Below, piece after piece: positions 17,980 to 27,568 of a DNA stretch of 45,736 bases. Under the pieces are notes generated by a model that ran no database searches, had not been told where the DNA came from, and saw only the letters and a program-made list of their open reading frames with translations. The stretch is from contig JALSJK010000153.1 of NCBI GenBank assembly GCA_026989395.1, positions 1 to 45,736 of the forward strand, written 5' to 3'. Positions within the stretch are counted from its first letter, which is position 1; the number at the start of each line of letters is the position of its first letter. This DNA is from Methylomonas sp. (GTDB lineage: Bacteria > Pseudomonadota > Gammaproteobacteria > Methylococcales > Methylomonadaceae). The position numbers were made by a program, and so were the translations under genes.

Positions 17980-19344
17980 TTGTTGCGCTTATTTTTAATT
18001 TTTGCTGGGGTGCTATTTTTACCGCAGCTAGCCTTGGCATCTACAGATGTTGCTAATTTGGATTTAACAGGAACTGAGCGCGGAATATATTCAGTTCTGT
18101 TATTTATTATCGCATACGGTTTTGTGATGGCGGAAGAATTCACCGGATTGCGAAAATCAAAGCCAGTAATTATTGTAGCCGGAATAATCTGGGCAAATGC
18201 GGCATATCTGGCAAATCAAGCCGGGGTCTCTAACGAAGATCTGCATGAGGTATTCGAGTTAAATTTAAAAGAATATGCTGAGCTAATGTTGTTTTTGCTG
18301 GTGGCAATGACCTATATTAATGCTATGGCAGAGCGCAATGTGTTTGAGGCGCTAAGGTCCTGGATGATCCGAAAACAGTTTGGTTATAAAAAACTGTTTT
18401 GGATTACCGGAATTATCACTTTTTTTCTTTCTGCAGTTGCAGATAATTTAACCTCGGCATTATTGGTTGGTGCGGTGGTGTTGGCTGTTGGTAAAGATAA
18501 TGAAAAATTTATTTCAATTGGCTTTGTAAATCTCGTTGTTGCGGCAAATGCTGGTGGAGCATTTAGTCCGTTTGGTGACATTACAACGTTGATGGTTTGG
18601 CAGGCTGGTTATGTTGAGTTTTTTGATTTTTTCAAATTGTTTATTCCTTCTGTCGCAAACTATGTGGTTCCTGCATACATTATGTATTTGGCAGTACCTG
18701 ATGAACAGCCCGCAGTATCGACTGAAGCCGCCGTTCAAATGAAACCCGGAGCCATTCAGGTTTGTGTATTATTTGCATTTACCATTGTCCTGGCTGTGTT
18801 TTTTAAGCAAGCGCTACACTTGGCCCCATTTATGGGCATGATGACTGGTTTGGGACTATTAATGGTCTATGGGTTCAGAATCAAAGTTCTATATAGTGTG
18901 GGTGAAGCTGACGATTTTGATATTTTTAATAAAGTTCGGGATGCTGAATGGGATACTTTGTTTTTCTTTTATGGCGTAGTTTTTGCTGTCGGAGGGTTAG
19001 GGTATATTGGATATTTAGAGCTGCTTTCAAGTGCCATGTATGATGGTCTGGGGCAAACCCCTGCAAATATTTTAGTCGGTATCATTTCTGCAATTGTCGA
19101 CAATATTCCAGTAATGTTTGCGGTATTGAGTATGGATCTGGATATGGAGCTCTATCAATGGCTGTTAGTCACCTTGACGGCCGGTGTTGGCGGTTCCATG
19201 TTATCAGTCGGGTCTGCTGCCGGAGTAGCGTTGATGGGGCAGTCCAATCATAAATACACTTTTTTTAGTCATCTGAAATGGACGCCAGCAATTGCTGCAG
19301 GATATGCAGTAAGTATTTTTGTTCACTATCTGGTTAATGGCTAA
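17980..19344 (+). CDS. nhaD: NhaD-type sodium/proton antiporter
   Basis: This is an integral inner-membrane protein of 454 residues exchanging sodium (or lithium) for protons. A signal-like first hydrophobic segment is followed by about ten more membrane helices. Two inverted-topology motifs with membrane aspartates are visible: AVADNLTSALLVGAVV and AIVDNIPVMFAV. GGAFSPFGDITTLMVWQ is a family signature, and VGGSMLSVGSAAGVALMG lies near the C-terminus. No ATG occurs near the 5' end. Two adjacent TTG codons (17980 and 17983) follow a strong AGGAGGG, so translation starts at one of these. It is divergent from cysI and followed by ampG after 55 bases. Confidence 0.92.
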   Translation: MLRLFLIFAGVLFLPQLALASTDVANLDLTGTERGIYSVLLFIIAYGFVMAEEFTGLRKSKPVIIVAGIIWANAAYLANQAGVSNEDLHEVFELNLKEYAELMLFLLVAMTYINAMAERNVFEALRSWMIRKQFGYKKLFWITGIITFFLSAVADNLTSALLVGAVVLAVGKDNEKFISIGFVNLVVAANAGGAFSPFGDITTLMVWQAGYVEFFDFFKLFIPSVANYVVPAYIMYLAVPDEQPAVSTEAAVQMKPGAIQVCVLFAFTIVLAVFFKQALHLAPFMGMMTGLGLLMVYGFRIKVLYSVGEADDFDIFNKVRDAEWDTLFFFYGVVFAVGGLGYIGYLELLSSAMYDGLGQTPANILVGIISAIVDNIPVMFAVLSMDLDMELYQWLLVTLTAGVGGSMLSVGSAAGVALMGQSNHKYTFFSHLKWTPAIAAGYAVSIFVHYLVNG

Positions 19345-19399
19345 AATATTTGTTGTTCATTTTTGATTCGAAAGAGAATCTTCAATAGCTGCTAACACT

Positions 19400-20752
19400 A
19401 TGGCGACTCTACAGAGTTGGCGTGCAGCGTTTTCAATTTATACCCAGCCTCGAGTGCTGGGTATGATTTTTCTTGGCTTCTCCGCCGGATTGCCTTTTCT
19501 ACTGGTTTTTTCTACGCTCTCTGCCTGGCTAAGGGATGAAGGAGTTGAGCTTTCAGTCATTGGGTTTTTTAGTTGGGTGGGGGTCACATATTCAATCAAA
19601 ATTTTTTGGGCACCGATTGTGGATCGCTTGCCTTTGCCTGTCTTTACGCGGTTGTTAGGTAAAAGGCGAAGTTGGATGTTGTTGGCTCAAATTGGAATCG
19701 CGGCGGGGTTGATCGGTATGAGTGCTTCTGATACCCAGGGCCAAATCGAACAAATTGCTTTATTTGCTGTGTGGGTGGCTTTTTGTTCGTCGACGCAGGA
19801 TATTGTCATTGATGCTTACAGAATTGAAGCGGTCATTCCTGAGTTGCAAGGTGCAATGGCAGCAACTTATGTGTTTGGATATCGGGTGGCTTTATTGGTG
19901 GCTGGTGCAGGTGCTTTTTACATCGCTGAGTTTTTCAGTTGGGAAAGTGCTTATTTGGCAATGGCAGGTTTGATGTTGGTGGGTGTTATAACAACCCTGA
20001 TTATTAACGAGCCAGAGCATAAAATTGACAAGACAATTTATGAGCTGGAGACCCAAGTAGAAGCAGCATTGGGCGTAGAAAAAAAACAAGGCATTATTCA
20101 GCGATTTATTGCTTGGTTTTCAGACGCGGTTATTAGTCCATTTATTGAGTTTTTTGCCCGCAATGGCAAGTCAGGTTTCGTGATTCTATTATTAATCGCA
20201 GTTTATAGAATGAGCGATATTACTATGGGTGTTATGGCGAATCCTTTCTACCTGGATTTGGGGTATAGCAAAGCCGAAATAGCGGAAGTCAGTAAGGTTT
20301 TTGGTTTTTTTATGACCATTATTGGTGCCTCTTTGGGAGGGGTTATGGTGGTTCGGTATGGAATTATGAAGCCGCTTTTACTGGGGGCAGTGCTGGTTGC
20401 TGTAACCAATTTATTATTTGCGCTAATGGCGAATGCTGAGCCAGATCCGATGTTATTGGCGGGCGTGATAAGTGCAGATAATTTGAGTGGCGGGATTGCA
20501 ACTTCAGTATTTATTGCTTATTTGTCGAGTTTGACCAATAGTGCTTATACGGCGACTCAGTATGCTTTGTTTAGTTCACTTATGACCTTGCCCGCAAAAT
20601 TGCTTGGAGGATTCTCCGGTATTATTGTTGAAGCTTTTGGTTATAGCGCGTTCTTTTTTTACGCCGCTTTTGTGGGTTTGCCGTCAATTATTCTAGTTTT
20701 TATAATAATGAGCAGGAGCCGTGAATTTATAGTGAATAATCGTAATCTATAA
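19400..20752 (+). CDS. ampG: AmpG-family muropeptide/MFS permease
   Basis: This 450-residue major-facilitator protein resembles AmpG, which imports anhydro-muropeptides released by cell-wall turnover. Its N-terminal half follows AmpG closely: LGFSAGLPFLLVFSTLSAWLRDEG, IGFFSWVG, FWAPIVDRLPLP, GKRRSWMLLAQ and FCSSTQDIVIDAYR. About 12-14 membrane helices can be traced. The ATG has no strong ribosome-binding site. Its last 26 bases overlap the 3' end of xthA on the other strand. Recycling of wall fragments fits the presence of PBP1A, EnvC and CtpA in the region, but there is no direct operon link. Confidence 0.88.
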   Translation: MATLQSWRAAFSIYTQPRVLGMIFLGFSAGLPFLLVFSTLSAWLRDEGVELSVIGFFSWVGVTYSIKIFWAPIVDRLPLPVFTRLLGKRRSWMLLAQIGIAAGLIGMSASDTQGQIEQIALFAVWVAFCSSTQDIVIDAYRIEAVIPELQGAMAATYVFGYRVALLVAGAGAFYIAEFFSWESAYLAMAGLMLVGVITTLIINEPEHKIDKTIYELETQVEAALGVEKKQGIIQRFIAWFSDAVISPFIEFFARNGKSGFVILLLIAVYRMSDITMGVMANPFYLDLGYSKAEIAEVSKVFGFFMTIIGASLGGVMVVRYGIMKPLLLGAVLVAVTNLLFALMANAEPDPMLLAGVISADNLSGGIATSVFIAYLSSLTNSAYTATQYALFSSLMTLPAKLLGGFSGIIVEAFGYSAFFFYAAFVGLPSIILVFIIMSRSREFIVNNRNL

Positions 20753-21500
20753 TCAGAGGCGCATGATCTGAAAACCGGGTTTCTTTATAAATTGAAGCCG
20801 AGCGGGTTATTGATTTCAAGTTAGGGCTAAGAATTTGGTAGTCAATACGCCAACCTACATTTTTTGCCCATGCCTGGCCCCGATTTGACCACCAGGTGTA
20901 TTGCTCCGGTTCCTGATTGATTTCTCTAAAAGCGTCGATCCAATGTTCTTCGTAGAAAAGTTTGTCTAACCAAGCCCGTTCTTCTGGTAAAAACCCAGAA
21001 TTTTTTTGATTGCCACGCCAGTTTTTTAAGTCTATTTCTTTATGTGCAATATTCCAGTCCCCACAAATGAAATAGTCGCGACCGCTTTTGCTAAGTTTTT
21101 GCAAATAAGGCATGAATCGGTCAAGAAACTTGAATTTAATGGCTTGGCGTTCTTCGCTTGAAGATCCAGAAGGTAAATATATGGATACGACACTTAGATT
21201 TCCAAGTTGGGCTTCAATGTAGCGTCCTTCGGCGTCAATATCATCCCAGCCAATGCCTTTGATGATTTTATCAGGTCTTTTTTTGCAGTAGATTGCGACG
21301 CCGCTGTAACCTTTTTTTTGAGCGTCATGATAATAGCAATGAAAGCCTTTTGGGCAGAAAATATCGTCATCAAGCTGGTGTTCTTGGGCTTTAGTTTCCT
21401 GAATGCATACGAAATCAGCATTTTGTTTAGGCAGCCATTTAAAAAAGCCTTTTCGTTCCGCTGATCGGATGCCGTTAGTATTTAGAGTAATTATGCGCAT
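20727..21500 (-). CDS. xthA: Exodeoxyribonuclease III / AP endonuclease
   Basis: This 257-residue magnesium-dependent nuclease cleaves at abasic sites and removes 3'-blocking groups in base-excision repair. It has the exonuclease-endonuclease-phosphatase fold motifs: LNTNGIRSA at the N-terminus, the acid in CIQETKAQ, YSGVAIYCKK, IYLPSG, CGDWNIAHKEIDLKN, WRIDYQI and the final SDHAPL histidine. The start matches the family (MRIITLNTNGIR). It overlaps ampG tail-to-tail by 26 bases and is divergent from rpmE. Confidence 0.95.
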   Translation of the reverse strand: MRIITLNTNGIRSAERKGFFKWLPKQNADFVCIQETKAQEHQLDDDIFCPKGFHCYYHDAQKKGYSGVAIYCKKRPDKIIKGIGWDDIDAEGRYIEAQLGNLSVVSIYLPSGSSSEERQAIKFKFLDRFMPYLQKLSKSGRDYFICGDWNIAHKEIDLKNWRGNQKNSGFLPEERAWLDKLFYEEHWIDAFREINQEPEQYTWWSNRGQAWAKNVGWRIDYQILSPNLKSITRSASIYKETRFSDHAPLIIDYDYSL

Positions 21501-21517
21501 AAATTATAATATTAAGC

Positions 21518-21547
21518 TTGCAGGTTTTGAGCAAAATAGCCTATTAT
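21518..21547 (+). promoter_or_regulatory. Candidate promoter for rpmE
   Basis: TTGCAG (21518-21523) and TATTAT (21542-21547) are separated by 18 bases and lie about 50 bases before the rpmE start codon. It is the only good hexamer pair in the xthA-rpmE gap. Confidence 0.5.
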
Positions 21548-21597
21548 ATACAGTTCTCTTTTATGTGTGTAACCCTTGTGGCTAATGTGAAAATATT

Positions 21598-21798
21598 ATG
21601 AAACCAGAAATTCATCCTGAATATAAACAAATTACTGTGACCTGCGGTTGTGGGAGCAAATTTGAAACCGGATCGACTTTATGTAAAGATTTACATATCG
21701 AAGTTTGTTCTTCTTGTCATCCATTTTATACCGGTAAACAGCGTGTTGTTGATACAGCCGGACGTGTTGACAAATTCCGTAAGAGATTTGGTAAATAG
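21598..21798 (+). CDS. rpmE: 50S ribosomal protein L31, zinc-binding form
   Basis: This is a 66-residue protein of the large ribosomal subunit. The zinc-ribbon cysteines are all present: Cys16 and Cys18 in TCGCG, and Cys37 and Cys40 in [13 protein letters not shown]. This is the zinc-dependent (C+) paralogue rather than the zinc-free form expressed under zinc starvation. It has its own promoter candidate upstream and is followed by gltA after about 60 bases. Confidence 0.97.
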   Translation: MKPEIHPEYKQITVTCGCGSKFETGSTLCKDLHIEVCSSCHPFYTGKQRVVDTAGRVDKFRKRFGK

Positions 21799-21860
21799 TT
21801 TTTGTGGGCGCTTTACTTTCAGTGTATAGTCGTTAATTATCTGCATTTTGGGCTATATCA

Positions 21861-23174
21861 ATGGAAAAAGACACGGTAACGATTAAAGTTAATTCAACCG
21901 GAAAGCAAGCGGATTTCCCTTTATTAAAAGGAACCCATGGTAATCCGGCAGTTGAAATAAGCTCTCTGAATAAAGAACTCGGGATTTTCACATATGATCC
22001 GGGTTTTATGGCTACGGCCAGCTGCAAAAGCTCAATCACCTATATTGATGGTGAAAACGGTATTTTGCTTTACAGGGGCTACCCGATTGACCAATTAGCA
22101 AAAAACAGTTCTTTTCTTGAGGTTGCGTATCTATTAATGAATGGCGATCTGCCTTCGAGGCAGGAATTGGGCGCATTTGTTAATGAAATTAATCAGCACG
22201 CAATGTTGCATGAAGCGCTAAGGGGCTTTTTTGATGGATTTCATTACGATGCCCATCCAATGGCAATGATGGTTGGAGTGGTTGGCTCATTATCTGCTTT
22301 CTACCATAGCGAGCTGGATATGAATGACCCTGAGCATCGTCGTATTTCGGCAATGCGGATGTTAGCCAAAATCCCTACAATTGCTGCGGCCAGTTATCGG
22401 CATTCAGTGGGTTGGCCTTATGTTTATCCACGGCAGGACTTGGAGTATTGTGAAAATTTTCTGAACATGATGTTTTCCCTGCCTTCACAAAAATATATTG
22501 ATGAGGCGCATTATATTGATCCTGCTGCTGTTAAAGCTTTGAATTTGCTGTTTATATTGCATGCTGACCATGAGCAAAACGCTAGCACCTCGACAGTTAG
22601 GCTTGCCAGTAGTACAGGAGCAAACCCTTATGCTTGCATTGCTGCAGGAATTTCTGCATTGTGGGGGCCTGCACATGGCGGTGCGAATGAAGCAGTGCTT
22701 AGTATGCTGGATGAAATTGGTAGTGCCGATAATATTCCAAAATTTATTGCAAAAGCCAAAGACAAAAATGATCCTTTCAGGTTAATGGGTTTCGGTCATC
22801 GGGTTTACAAAAATTTTGACCCAAGAGCTACGATTATCAGGGAAACTTGTCATGAAATTCTGGAAAAGTTTTCTTCTGATGATGAGCCACTTTTTGAATT
22901 AGCATTGGCTCTTGAAGAGTATGCTTTGAAGGACGAATATTTCATCGAAAAGAAATTGTATCCAAATGTTGATTTTTACTCAGGGATTATTTACAAAGCT
23001 TTAAAAATTCCGGTTGATATGTTCACGGTGATGTTTGTTATTGCCAGAACTGCTGGATGGGTATCGCATTGGCTGGAAATGATGGCAGAACCAACTCACC
23101 GAATTGGGCGGCCGAGACAGATTTATACGGGCTTGTCAGCACGTGATTATGTGGAAATAGCAGAAAGAAAATAA
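21861..23174 (+). CDS. gltA: Citrate synthase
   Basis: This enzyme condenses acetyl-CoA and oxaloacetate to citrate, the entry to the TCA cycle. The 437-residue protein matches the Gram-negative hexameric type. Catalytic residues can be placed in GPAHGGANE (His), [14 protein letters not shown] (His) and NVDFYSG (Asp). The N-terminal beta-rich extension typical of the NADH-regulated type is present (residues 1-50). The ribosome-binding site is weak (GGG about eight bases upstream). A bidirectional terminator follows directly. Confidence 0.97.
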   Translation: MEKDTVTIKVNSTGKQADFPLLKGTHGNPAVEISSLNKELGIFTYDPGFMATASCKSSITYIDGENGILLYRGYPIDQLAKNSSFLEVAYLLMNGDLPSRQELGAFVNEINQHAMLHEALRGFFDGFHYDAHPMAMMVGVVGSLSAFYHSELDMNDPEHRRISAMRMLAKIPTIAAASYRHSVGWPYVYPRQDLEYCENFLNMMFSLPSQKYIDEAHYIDPAAVKALNLLFILHADHEQNASTSTVRLASSTGANPYACIAAGISALWGPAHGGANEAVLSMLDEIGSADNIPKFIAKAKDKNDPFRLMGFGHRVYKNFDPRATIIRETCHEILEKFSSDDEPLFELALALEEYALKDEYFIEKKLYPNVDFYSGIIYKALKIPVDMFTVMFVIARTAGWVSHWLEMMAEPTHRIGRPRQIYTGLSARDYVEIAERK

Positions 23175-23183
23175 CGATTGTTG

Positions 23184-23218
23184 TTTTGGGCTGACACTGA
23201 ATTTCAGCCCAAAATTTT
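23184..23218. terminator. Terminator between gltA and ponA
   Basis: A perfect 11-base stem, TTTTGGGCTGA / TCAGCCCAAAA, encloses a nine-base loop and is followed by TTTT on the plus strand. It lies between two convergent genes. The T-run is better for gltA than for the minus-strand gene. Confidence 0.75.
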
Positions 23219-23234
23219 AGATTTTACCCCAAGT

Positions 23235-25601
23235 TTAAAAAATTTCTTCCGAACTTGCACCTTCAGTTTCTGCAGCAGGCTCAGCAGGAGCATACTCTGT
23301 TGGGCTATTGCCTTGCAGAAAATATTCCCAAATTCCATTTTTTCCTGTTGGGCTCAGTAAGCCAGTTTCAGGATCGATGAATCGTTGTATAACTCCTTCA
23401 GGTTGTGGTAATTCATTTTCTGGTTGATCTTTTAACGCGGTTTCCATAAATTTTATCCACATGGGTAAAGCGGCTTTACCGCCCGACTCCCATTTTCCAA
23501 GTGACTTGGGTTCATCAAAGCCAACCCATGCTGTTGCAGCAATAGTGGCAGTGAAACCGTTAAACCAAGCATCGTGTTGATCATTAGTTGTGCCAGTTTT
23601 TCCAGCCAAATCGTTTCTGCCAAGAGATTTTGCCCGCGTTGCAGTTCCTCTCTGTACGACATCCCTAAGCATGGTATTCATAATAAAATTAATTTGTGGT
23701 GAAATGATTCTTGGAGCAAGATTTGAAGATGTTTTTATCGTGTCAGAACAATCGTTACAGGCTACTTTAGAATCTGCCTGATAAATAATATCACCGGAAT
23801 TAGACTCTATTCGCTCAATATAATAGGGGGTAACTAAATATCCCCCGTTAGCGAAAACTGCATAAACTCTGGCCATTTGTAAAGGCGTGGCTTGGCCGCT
23901 TCCCAAGGCAAGCGTTAAGCTGTGAGGCACTTGTTCTGGTTTAAAACCAAAACGGAGAGCCGTTTCTGTCACTTTTTTAATGCCGAGTCTATGTAAAAGT
24001 CTAATTGAGATAAGATTTCTGGATTTTCTGAGTCCGGTTCTCAATCTAGTTGGGCCAAAAAATTTATGACTGTAGTTTTGAGGTCGCCACTCGGTTTCTT
24101 GAGTCGGATCATCAATAACCAAAGGAGCGTCATTAATAATACTAGCAGCGGTAAAACCATTTTCCAAGGCAGTGGTATAAATGATGGGTTTAAACCCCGA
24201 GCCAGGTTGCCGACTTGATTGAATGGCCCTGTTATATTTACTGTTAAAAAAATCCAGGCCACCAGACAACGCAAGAATTGCACCATTACTTGGGTCTAAT
24301 GCAACGAATGCACCCTCAACTCCAGGAATCTGAGTTAGCATCCAAGAACCATTTTCAAGTTGTCTAACTCGAACAATATCCCCTTCTTTTAGTAGTGCAT
24401 GAGGTGATTTGATTGGGTCGCTAGTATAATGAGCGGTTTTATAAAGGCGTAAAGATTTTAGATTTTCCCATGGGATAGTTATATTTTTGTGATCGGATGT
24501 TATCGCTGTGACTCGATTTTCAGAAACGGTGCTGATTATGACAGGAATTGTGTCGCCAATAATTTTAAAATCATTCAAAGAAGCCCCTTGGCTTATATTA
24601 GGATGAGATTTAACGCGATAACCATGTCGGTCATCATATTCATGCAGCGCAGCTCTAAGCGCACGCGTTGCAGCCGTTTGTAATTCCCCCTTTATTGTAG
24701 TAAAGACTCTCATGCCTGAGTTGTAGGCTGTTTTGCTATGTTCTTCGATGATTTTATCGCGAACCATCTCTGCTAAATAAGGTGCGTAAAGCTCGGTTTT
24801 TGGAGAGTAAAGTTTGGCGACAGGCGGTTGTGCGATGGCATTATCGTATTCTTGTCTGGAGATGACATTCAGTGCCAACATTCGTCCTAATACATAATCT
24901 CTTCTTCGGATTGCCCGCTCAGGGTTAGTGATGGGATTGTATTGAGACGGGGCTTTTGGTAATCCCGCAATCATCGCCTGTTGAGCTAGATTGAGTTCTC
25001 CAAGGGTTTTTCCATAATAGGTTTCTGCGGCAGAAGCAATGCCATAAGAGCGGTGTCCTAGAAAGATCTTGTTTAGATAGAGCTCCAGAATTTCTTGTTT
25101 GGAAAATTGTTGTTCAATTTTTAACGAAAGGATGATCTCCTTGATTTTTCTTGTGAAGGTTTTTTCCCGAGATAACAGAAAATTTCGGGTAACCTGCATG
25201 GTTATAGTACTTCCTCCTTGTTTTTTCTTTCCAGTCAATAAAAGTTGTATCCCAGCACGTAAAAGTCCTTTGTAATCGACCCCGTTATGATCGTAGAAGC
25301 TATTATCTTCTGCAGCCAGGAATGCGTTAATTTGTCGGGTTGGCACATCTTTAATATCGACCGGTTTTCTTTTTTTATCGCCAAATTGGGCTATTAATAA
25401 ACCTTCGCTGCTGTAAATACTTAAAGGCTCTTGATATTCAATATTTCGTAACACCGAAATATCAGGCAATTCTTTCTCAAAGTTTTTGTACACAACATAA
25501 GCAATTGCTGTAGCAGCAATAAAAATGAGAATTGAGAAGATTGATAGCCATTTGAAGGCTGTTTTAAAAAAAGATTTTTTTTTGGCCAATGCAAATTCCA
25601 C
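23235..25601 (-). CDS. mrcA: Penicillin-binding protein 1A (bifunctional transglycosylase/transpeptidase)
   Basis: This is a class A PBP that polymerises and cross-links peptidoglycan at the inner membrane. The 788 residues contain a short cytoplasmic tail, one membrane helix (about 18-38), a GT51 domain with catalytic Glu98 in AAEDNSFYDHNG and GGSTITMQ, an inserted OB-like domain (about 320-425), and the transpeptidase with SxxK at Ser468-Lys471, SRN at 527-529 and KTG at 668-670. The proposed GTG start lacks a good ribosome-binding site, and a TTG 12 bases further in is an alternative. Its divergent placement from pilMNOPQ is classical for pseudomonads and relatives, where the gene is often called ponA. 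Confidence 0.95.
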   Translation of the reverse strand: MEFALAKKKSFFKTAFKWLSIFSILIFIAATAIAYVVYKNFEKELPDISVLRNIEYQEPLSIYSSEGLLIAQFGDKKRKPVDIKDVPTRQINAFLAAEDNSFYDHNGVDYKGLLRAGIQLLLTGKKKQGGSTITMQVTRNFLLSREKTFTRKIKEIILSLKIEQQFSKQEILELYLNKIFLGHRSYGIASAAETYYGKTLGELNLAQQAMIAGLPKAPSQYNPITNPERAIRRRDYVLGRMLALNVISRQEYDNAIAQPPVAKLYSPKTELYAPYLAEMVRDKIIEEHSKTAYNSGMRVFTTIKGELQTAATRALRAALHEYDDRHGYRVKSHPNISQGASLNDFKIIGDTIPVIISTVSENRVTAITSDHKNITIPWENLKSLRLYKTAHYTSDPIKSPHALLKEGDIVRVRQLENGSWMLTQIPGVEGAFVALDPSNGAILALSGGLDFFNSKYNRAIQSSRQPGSGFKPIIYTTALENGFTAASIINDAPLVIDDPTQETEWRPQNYSHKFFGPTRLRTGLRKSRNLISIRLLHRLGIKKVTETALRFGFKPEQVPHSLTLALGSGQATPLQMARVYAVFANGGYLVTPYYIERIESNSGDIIYQADSKVACNDCSDTIKTSSNLAPRIISPQINFIMNTMLRDVVQRGTATRAKSLGRNDLAGKTGTTNDQHDAWFNGFTATIAATAWVGFDEPKSLGKWESGGKAALPMWIKFMETALKDQPENELPQPEGVIQRFIDPETGLLSPTGKNGIWEYFLQGNSPTEYAPAEPAAETEGASSEEIF

Positions 25602-25779
25602 TTGAATGGTGATTGAGTTGATAAGGTATTGTGCGCATTGTCTTTAGTGTAGTCAACGGTTAAAGCATTTTCTCTAGTAACGTATTTGTTTTTGTAATCA
25701 TGAATAGTCGGCAACAAGGATTAAGAGGGCTTTGTGTTGAAAAAGTTCAGGGTCGAATAAATTTACACTTATTTAATGG

Positions 25780-25821
25780 TTGACAAGAATCTTTTCTAAT
25801 GAACTAAAAAAATTAGAAAAG
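25780..25821 (+). promoter_or_regulatory. TTGACA box and 10-base inverted repeat upstream of pilM
   Basis: A perfect -35 hexamer TTGACA lies at 25780-25785. Five bases later CTTTTCTAAT and ATTAGAAAAG (25791-25800 and 25812-25821) form an exact inverted repeat around an 11-base spacer. A TATACT follows at about 25827. The -10 at canonical spacing would fall inside the repeat, so a regulator bound there could control the pil operon. The rest of the 330-base ponA-pilM gap shows nothing else recognisable. Confidence 0.4.
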
Positions 25822-25931
25822 CCAACTATACTTTTGGTTTATAGAAATTTGATTGCTCGATTGATTCGAAGAGAGACCATAGTGTATTTCAAAATTAAGC
25901 CAATAGAAGCAGCCTCTGCAAGGGGCAAAAC

Positions 25932-26993
25932 ATGAGTTTGTTCGGTAAAAAAAATACGCCAGTATTAGGTATAGATATTAGTACAGCAGCGGTAAAATTG
26001 CTTGAGTTAAGCAAAGCGGGCGCAAGGTACAAAGTTGAAAGTTATGCTGTCGCACCATTACCTCAAGATGCTGTTGTCGATAAAACAATAGCTAATGTCG
26101 ATGTAATAGGAGATGTTATTAAAACAGCTCTTAAGCAATCTGGCTCGAAGGTAAAAGATGCTTGTGTTGCCGTTTCCGGTTCTGCGGTAATGACTAAAAT
26201 TATTTCCATGCCGGCTTCTTTGGAGGAAGAGGATATGGAAGAGCAGATTCTGGTGGAAGCAGATCAGTATATTCCTTATTCTTTGGATGAAGTCAGGCTG
26301 GATTTCGAAGTTCAAGGTCCAAGTAAAACAAATCCTGAAATGGTTGATGTTTTATTGGCCGCATCAAGAAAAGAGAATGTTGATGATAGGGTTGAAGCAT
26401 TAAAAAAAGCAGGACTGAAAGCAAAAATTGTAGATGTTGAAGCTTTTGCGACAGAAAATGCATTTACCTTGCTTGCCGATCAGCTACCAGACGCCATAGA
26501 AGACCAGACAATCGCAATTGCAGATGTTGGCGCTACAATGACCACATTGAACGTTATGCATGATTACCGAACGGTGTATACCAGGGAGCAAAGTTTCGGC
26601 GGCAAGCAGTTAACCGAAGAAATACAACGTCGATATGGACTTTCCCATGAAGAAGCTGGATTGGCAAAAAAACATGGCGGTCTTCCAGATAATTACACCA
26701 CCGATGTTTTAAATCCTTTCATGCAGGCAATGGTTCAACAAATTGCCCGATCATTACAGTTTTTTGTCTCATCCAGCGCAAACCGAAATGTTGACAACAT
26801 TGTGTTGGCCGGAGGTTGTGCGTCAATTCCTGGCATTGAAAAGCTAGTCGAGCAAAATCTCGGTATTCCCGCATTTGTGGCAAATCCATTCATTAATATG
26901 GCTTTGTCGAATAGAGTAAAACCCCAGAGTTTAAGCAACGATGCCCCAGCGATGTTGCTCGCCTGTGGATTAGCATTAAGGAGTTTTGATTAA
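25932..26993 (+). CDS. pilM: Type IV pilus inner-membrane accessory protein PilM
   Basis: PilM is a cytoplasmic actin-like ATPase-fold protein that binds the N-terminus of PilN and links the pilus motor to the alignment complex. The 353-residue protein begins with the canonical LFGKK..VLGIDIS segment. It has the nucleotide-binding features GIDISTAAVKLLEL and IADVGATMTTLNVM and the C-terminal LAGGCASIPGIE. It is the first gene of pilMNOPQ, and its stop codon overlaps the pilN start by one base (TAATG). Confidence 0.96.
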   Translation: MSLFGKKNTPVLGIDISTAAVKLLELSKAGARYKVESYAVAPLPQDAVVDKTIANVDVIGDVIKTALKQSGSKVKDACVAVSGSAVMTKIISMPASLEEEDMEEQILVEADQYIPYSLDEVRLDFEVQGPSKTNPEMVDVLLAASRKENVDDRVEALKKAGLKAKIVDVEAFATENAFTLLADQLPDAIEDQTIAIADVGATMTTLNVMHDYRTVYTREQSFGGKQLTEEIQRRYGLSHEEAGLAKKHGGLPDNYTTDVLNPFMQAMVQQIARSLQFFVSSSANRNVDNIVLAGGCASIPGIEKLVEQNLGIPAFVANPFINMALSNRVKPQSLSNDAPAMLLACGLALRSFD

Positions 26994-27568
26994 TGGCTAA
27001 GATTAATTTATTACCCTGGCGTGAAGAGCTGCGGCAGCAAAAACAGCAAGAATTTCTAACCGGAGTCGGTCTAGCAGCATTATTGACGGCAGCAATATTA
27101 TTAGCCGTCCACATGCATATTGAAAGCATGAAAGCTTATCAAAATAGTCGAAATTCCTTGTTAAAGAGTGAAATTGCAGTTCTCGATAAAAAAATCAAAG
27201 AGATTAAAGATATTGAATCGAAAAAGAACAAGTTGCTGACCAAGATTGATGTTATTCAGAAGCTTCAGGAAAGTCGGCCTCAAATTGTTCATTTGTTTGA
27301 TGAATTACCCAAAAGCACGCCAGAAGGCATTTATTTAACCAAATTCAAGCAATCGGGCGATAAATTAACCATGATCGGGATGGCTCAATCCAATGCACGG
27401 GTTTCGGCTTACATGCGATCAATAGAGGCCTCCTCTTGGCTTGAAGAACCCAAGTTGAGCATTATCAAATCAAAAGGTAAAAGGAACAGTATTCACATGC
27501 ATGATTTCACCATGCTTGCAAAACAAGGCAATGGAGAGCCAGACAGCCAGAAAAAAGGAGTTAATTAA
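26993..27568 (+). CDS. pilN: Type IV pilus assembly protein PilN
   Basis: This bitopic inner-membrane protein of 191 residues forms heterodimers with PilO. The cytoplasmic N-terminus carries INLLPWREELR, the conserved peptide that docks into PilM. One membrane helix follows (about residues 22-43), then a periplasmic coiled coil and ferredoxin-like fold. Both ends overlap neighbouring genes by a single base (TAATG), indicating tight translational coupling within pilMNOPQ. Confidence 0.95.
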   Translation: MAKINLLPWREELRQQKQQEFLTGVGLAALLTAAILLAVHMHIESMKAYQNSRNSLLKSEIAVLDKKIKEIKDIESKKNKLLTKIDVIQKLQESRPQIVHLFDELPKSTPEGIYLTKFKQSGDKLTMIGMAQSNARVSAYMRSIEASSWLEEPKLSIIKSKGKRNSIHMHDFTMLAKQGNGEPDSQKKGVN

